Origin: Hedera helix
Taxonomy: Eukaryota; Streptophyta; Magnoliopsida; Apiales; Araliaceae
Length of the DNA: 64,000 nucleotides
NCBI GenBank assembly: GCA_947179155.2
Contig: OX359285.1
Coordinates: 13,267,510 to 13,331,509, forward strand
Direction: 5' to 3'
Shown: positions 59,549-64,000 of the stretch, one piece after another
Position numbering within the stretch: position 1 is the stretch's first letter
Layout of the letters: every line of letters starts with the position of its first letter
Translations under genes and position numbers: made by a program
The notes under the pieces: model-generated
The model's input: the letters and a program-made list of their open reading frames with translations, nothing else
Databases searched by the model: none
What the model was told of the DNA's origin: nothing

Positions 59549-61552
59549 TGTGACGCCCCAAAAATCTCTACACCTCCTATAGCAGATTATGATGCTCACG
59601 CTGACTAATCAACTATAAATATTCCATAATACATAACTTCTATCAATCCCAGGTTCACAATATCCCATAACAGATAGTAGTTCTCGTCAGAACAATTACT
59701 GTGTTTGGATACCCTCACTTAGATGTATAGATTCATGACTCATGAATATCTCTTTGGTATCAATAATTCCTATATATCTGAAATTCACAGTATTAGATGA
59801 TAAGTTTGTTCTTGGAACAGAGGAACAACTCTCTCTTCTTACAGAACTCTTTAAATCATTTCACACCCTCATTCATATGTATAGTTCATATAGATACTAT
59901 ACTAAATCAGCACAATATTCTAACAATCTAAAAATATAAGTACAACGCAATAGATGTATCAAAAGATGATAATATATTTCATAACTTTGATTTCGGTTAC
60001 ATAGATTTCCAAAAAACGTATTGTTATTACATCAAAGTCTTAAAAAACTTAAATGGTACAAGTAAAAGCAATAAGTCTAATCTAACAACGTCTCCTTCCA
60101 TCTGACTTTATAATCGAATGAGCTGAATTATCTTTTAATACTGCAAATGAAATGATATTTGCAAGGATGAGTTACAAATGCTCAGCAAGTTTTAAATAAA
60201 ATGAATAGACTACTCACACTATGTTTAAATTCGATAGAACCTTTAGTTCAAAAAATTTCCATTTATATATACTAAGGTTTGTCTGTCAAACCACGCATAT
60301 TATGGTTTCTATCAGTCATAAAGACTTAGAAACCATAGGTTGATCTATTCAACCGGACTTAATAATCATTCCAAGAGGTCATGTAGACTTAGGAATCATT
60401 GATTCGGTTATTTAATAGGGGATCAGCCAATTTATAACCTAGGAGTATTCATATCATCGTACCAGTGCTCTAGACACACTGAGGCCAGTCCATTTGACTG
60501 CCTAAACCACGGGTCAGTGTACAACTGCCCGATAACCACTCTTTATATAAAGAGGAAAAGTATCAGTATATATTTTGTACCAAACAAAAATTGGTTTCCA
60601 TTCAACACTTTGTACTTTGATAATTTATCAAGTCAAAGTCACGTAAATAAATAGTTCAACTCCTTAAGTTATACTTGAACAATAAGTAATAACTTCCCAC
60701 TAATAGATAACACAAGCAAATGAATTTAATGAATTCAAATAATAAGTCTGTACATAAATGTACAAGGAATAACATACTTGTTTAGAAATAAACAAGGTCA
60801 AAAAGAATTATCACAATATGTATTTCACACAATTAAGAATTTCATAAGTCAAATGAAATTCGACAGTTAAAAATATATTATTGCACGGAGTGCAAAAGAC
60901 AATAAAACTGTTCAATGAAATGAGTTTGAGATAGTAAACTTGCTCAAGAATGCAAATGCATTATGTGCGAATGTCAAAAATAATTATCGATGTGGAATAA
61001 TTTACAATAATTAAACTACTTAACATATACTTGAAATATATCTTGAGTTTGAGTTAGAAAACTTGCTCAATGAAAAGAGATAGGGTTTAGAAACTTGCAC
61101 AATAAGTACGAGTATTGAAGAAAGACTTGCACAATAAAATAAGTTCAAGAAAACTTGCTCAATGAGAATAAGTTTTAGCAAGAAAACTTGCTCAATAAAA
61201 TAAAATTCAAGATAGAAAACCTGCGTAATAAGTACGAGTATTAAAGAAAGACTTGCACTATGTGCGAATGTCAATAATTGATGTGGAATAATTTATAATA
61301 ATTAAACCACTTAGCATATACTTGAAATGTAATTTGAGTTTGAGTTTAGAAAACTTGCTCAATGAAATGAGATAGGGTTTAGAAAACTTGCCTGATAATT
61401 GTACGTGCTATTTAGACTTATATTTTTAGCCTAAATATATTTACTATATAACAAAAATAATTATTAGAATATATAAAATTATATATTTAATTTAATGAAT
61501 TAAATACGTTTATGATTCGGTGTCGATTCGTCACTTTAATTGTTATAGTGAA
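59549..61552 (-). repeat. LTR-G: gypsy LTR fragment
   Basis: Left end TGTGACGCCCC reads as LTR terminus ...GGGGCGTCACA on the - strand. The phrase GCTCAGCAAG at about 60181 is the reverse of ACTTGCTGAGC found near the 3' end of other long gypsy LTRs here, giving the - orientation. The right end meets Copia-2 without a recognisable TG terminus, so the LTR was probably cut by Copia-2. No PBS or interior is seen, and no genes. Confidence 0.55.
61020..61400. repeat. Short degenerate repeats in LTR-G
   Basis: Repeated AAAACTTGCTCAATGA/ACTTGCACAATAA units with GATAGGGTTTAG and AAGTACGAGTATT spacers, and a ~290-bp duplication (GTGCGAATGTCAA...TTGAGTTTGAGTT at about 60964-61090 and 61263-61390). Confidence 0.65.
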
Positions 61553-63534
61553 TGTGAAAGTAATATGCCCTCAAGCCAATCACATTTGATGTGATAAGCA
61601 TATACTTTGTAATCTTGTTCATTTATTAATAAAAGTATCAAGGCATTTCTTTATTCATGATTAATTACTTGAATTAATCAAATGGATAAACCCATAGTTT
61701 TCGAGCAATACTTTTAGAACCATGATGAGGATCATGCTAATGAGATCTAAATTCAAGATAGCTCAAAACTAAAATTGTTCCTAATCGTTGGATCACTAAA
61801 AAGGGGATTAGTAGATCCGGATAGATTGGTACATACTATGCTTGCTCTTATGAAGAGGATGATTGATCTCATAATCATTTGTGTAGAGACACTAAAGCAA
61901 GTATGTAGGTGCTTATTAGAGAATAAGTCCACTGAACGTGACTTGCTCAAGGAACACCTAATGGAGTTTTACTCATCTGTCAATAGGAGTTCCTTATGCG
62001 ATAGTCGTACAAGTGATCCTTAGACTTGAGATCATCTTAGTATCTTGTGTGTACAAAGTTATACTTTGACATATTCCTTAAGACCTATTGGTATATCAAA
62101 GGATGTGATTGGGTATAATAAGGTACACATGGAGATAGATGAATGATCAACAAAGGATCTACCACTTCCAGTAAAGGGAGAGAATGTCCTATGCGATTCA
62201 ATAAGTGACAACTCAGAAATCCCTGGTCAGGGTTGAATGGAATTAGAAAGGAGTTTCTAATTTACATTAACTAGAGTTGTGTATTTGTGAATTGAAATGC
62301 ATATAATCAAATAAATAAGACTTGACAGAAATTCCGTGTCTTATATTTGATTGAGACATTGTGTGGTAGAAGGATTGAATTGTACGGTAACTATTTGCTG
62401 AAAGGTTCTTTTACGATTAAATGTTGAAATCTATATTATCTGGAAAGTCGACTAATCGCTAAGGGGGCTTACCCTTATTGTGGAATAATTATTTATTCTG
62501 AATTAAAGAGTTAATTCGTAATAAATGAATTAGAATTGTTCTAATTTATTTATTATACAACCGGTTTAATATGGAGAACCTAAAGGGTCACACCGCAAAA
62601 GAGTAATATTTATTTTAGATGTGGATGGCATAATTGTAATAATAAATTAAGTATATTTAATTTATACTATGGTGATAGAATAAATTAAATAGCTTAATAT
62701 TTATAATTTAGTATTTTAGAAATACTAATTATAAATTAATAAGAGGAGTCTTATTATTATTATTATTACTATTATTTTTACTATTATTATTACTGCTAAT
62801 ATTATTATTTAGTTCCTAAATGGTTTAGGAATTAATTAATAAGTAGTAATATTATTATTAAATAATTAAGTTCCTAAATAGTTTGGGAATTATAATTATA
62901 ATAATTAATTAAGTTACTAAATGGTTTAGTAATTAATTAATAAAAAGTACTCTCATTATTAAATAATTAAATTCCTAAATGGTTTAAGAATTGTAATTAA
63001 TTAATTTAGTTCCTAATTAAATTAGGAATCAAATTAAAACCCTAATCCTAAATAGTTTAGGAGGGTTGACTAGATCTATAAATAAGAGGACTCTTATCAT
63101 AGATCAAGGTTACACACTCTTTCATTAGATTAGAGAGAGTACTCCATAATTCTCTAGATCTAAGAGTTAGAGAGAGAGAGAGAATTAGGGCTAGCCACCC
63201 ATGGTTTGGAGAAACCAAGATCCACTTCTTTAATTCATAGATCTCTTGGTGGATCACCTCTAGAGGCTCAACACTTGGGGAGCTAACATTGATCCGTGGA
63301 ATCTAATCGGTGAATTTGAAGAAGAACATGAATGATTAAAGGGAGATGAACTTGTACCCGTGGAAGCTTGGTTCTATAAAGGTATAAATTCTTTTATCCT
63401 TCTTCAATTAATAATAGTCGCATAAGAAAGATCCGGGTTATTGGTTTGTACAAAAATTTTAAAATCTGATTTTTTGCTTCCGTTGCGCTTATATAATTTG
63501 ATTATATGTATGCCATAATTTTTGCAAACCAACA
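61553..63534 (+). repeat. Copia-2 5' LTR (~1.98 kb)
   Basis: Starts about 61553 (TGTGAAAGTAATATGCCC) and ends CAAACCAACA at 63534, followed by a PBS. Reverse-homologous to both parts of the Copia-1 LTR. No gene; the open frame 61775-62023 has a matching antisense frame in Copia-1 (56359-56562) and is LTR sequence. Confidence 0.85.
63077..63084 (+). promoter_or_regulatory. TATA box of Copia-2 LTR
   Basis: TATAAATA followed by AGAGGACTC, then the GA-rich transcribed leader. Confidence 0.65.
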
Positions 63535-63535
63535 A

Positions 63536-63549
63536 TGGCATCAAGAGCC
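63536..63549 (+). other. Primer binding site of Copia-2
   Basis: TGGCATCAAGAGCC one base after the LTR end, a form I associate with copia elements priming from tRNA-Met. Confidence 0.75.
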
Positions 63550-64000
63550 AAACTTATGCGAATTATTAATTGTTTTAATTTCATATATGTATGGGTATGT
63601 GTTTAGAACAATTTATTGGGCATAATTTGTTGTATAGAATCATGGGTATTGAAAATCAATTGCAAAAATCGTGTTTTGAAAAGAAAAATAAAAAAATTTA
63701 TTTTTTCCGCGAAACTGCTACAGTGTGCTACGCGCGCATTGCGCGAAGAAGGACCAGGCGCACATTGCGCGGAGAAGATCAGGCGCGCATTGCGCGGAGA
63801 AGGATTTAGCGCGCATTGCGCGGGCTTCTGTTCTCGGTGGCATTACTGTAATTTCGCGGCTCAGTGGCAATTTGGTAAATTTTGGGTCGCGGTGGCATTT
63901 ATGTAAATAACGAAAATCCGATTTTTCAATGGCATTTTCGTAATTATAGCAATTTCAGATTTTCGATGACATTTTTGTAATTTTGAGCAGATTTTTAAAA
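63550..64000 (+). other. Copia-2 untranslated leader (runs off window)
   Basis: Leader between PBS and the expected gag start. It holds four CpG palindromes (63731-63824), then phrases of the type GTGGCATTACTGTAATTT, GTGGCATTTATGTAAAT, ATGGCATTTTCGTAATT and GATGACATTTTTGTAATTT (63837-63995). The three short frames at 63591-63910 overlap in different frames across the palindromes and are not believed. Gag would lie beyond 64000. Confidence 0.7.
63731..63824. repeat. Four tandem CpG palindromes in Copia-2 leader
   Basis: Cores at 63731-63745, 63758-63772, 63783-63797 and 63809-63823 (GCGCGCATTGCGCG and one GCGCACATTGCGCG), spaced 25-26 bp apart by GAGAAGGA-type linkers. Confidence 0.85.

Noticed and set aside
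59544..61561. AAAGT at both sides of LTR-G as a TSD
   Set aside because: The right copy falls inside the Copia-2 LTR start and the LTR would end in TG rather than CA, so the match is probably chance.

Overview
The window looks like gene-free, AT-rich plant nuclear DNA, probably from an angiosperm. It is almost entirely long terminal repeat (LTR) retrotransposons inserted into one another. Evidence includes TG...CA termini, 5-bp target-site duplications (TSDs), tRNA-primed primer binding sites (PBS, TGGTATCAGAGC type and the TGGCGCCGTTGCCGGGG type), polypurine tracts (PPT) and plant-type TATAAATA boxes inside LTRs. I found no host gene, rRNA, tRNA, CRISPR or bacterial-style operon. Family names used here (LARD-1, B, D, F and so on) are my own labels.

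Layout. 1-7508: LARD-1 (- strand), a large retrotransposon derivative with a 3.9-kb LTR and a 2.4-kb non-coding interior; its left LTR runs off the window. 7509-17199: LARD-2 (+ strand), a similar non-coding element, with LARD-1 in its 5' LTR, a ~4.1-kb LTR of family B in its interior (10710-14797) and a copia solo LTR (15641-17178) in its 3' LTR. 17200-34806: LARD-3 (+ strand), with a long 5' LTR broken by a family-B solo LTR (17949-27730, TSD ATTTT), which holds a complete non-autonomous Tat/Athila-like element D1 (18481-24464, TSD ACTGC), and by a D solo LTR (28336-30079, TSD TGATG). 34807-59548: Copia-1 (- strand), with a decayed pol. Its 3' LTR was split at TSD TATCA by the chromovirus F1 (35980-55987). 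F1's own right LTR was split at TSD GTAAG by F2 (44186-54326), a second copy of the same family. 59549-61552: part of a gypsy LTR (G). 61553-64000: LTR, PBS and leader of Copia-2 (+ strand).

Insertion order follows from the nesting: LARD-2 is older than LARD-3, which is older than Copia-1, then F1, then F2. Near-identical LTR pairs in LARD-1, D1, F1 and F2 show that several insertions are recent.

Most unusual is family F. F1 and F2 have interiors of exactly 3527 bp. Both lack the catalytic reverse transcriptase domain, carry the same protease stop codon, and have an unrecognised 202-residue reading frame where gag should be. F1 keeps an open RNase H - integrase - chromodomain frame. The shared defects together with independent TSDs imply that an already defective element was copied in trans. 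A second unusual feature is a CpG-rich palindrome module (CGCGCATTGCGCG, AACGACGTCGTT, GTAATT-type phrases) found in three otherwise unrelated retrotransposon lineages here.
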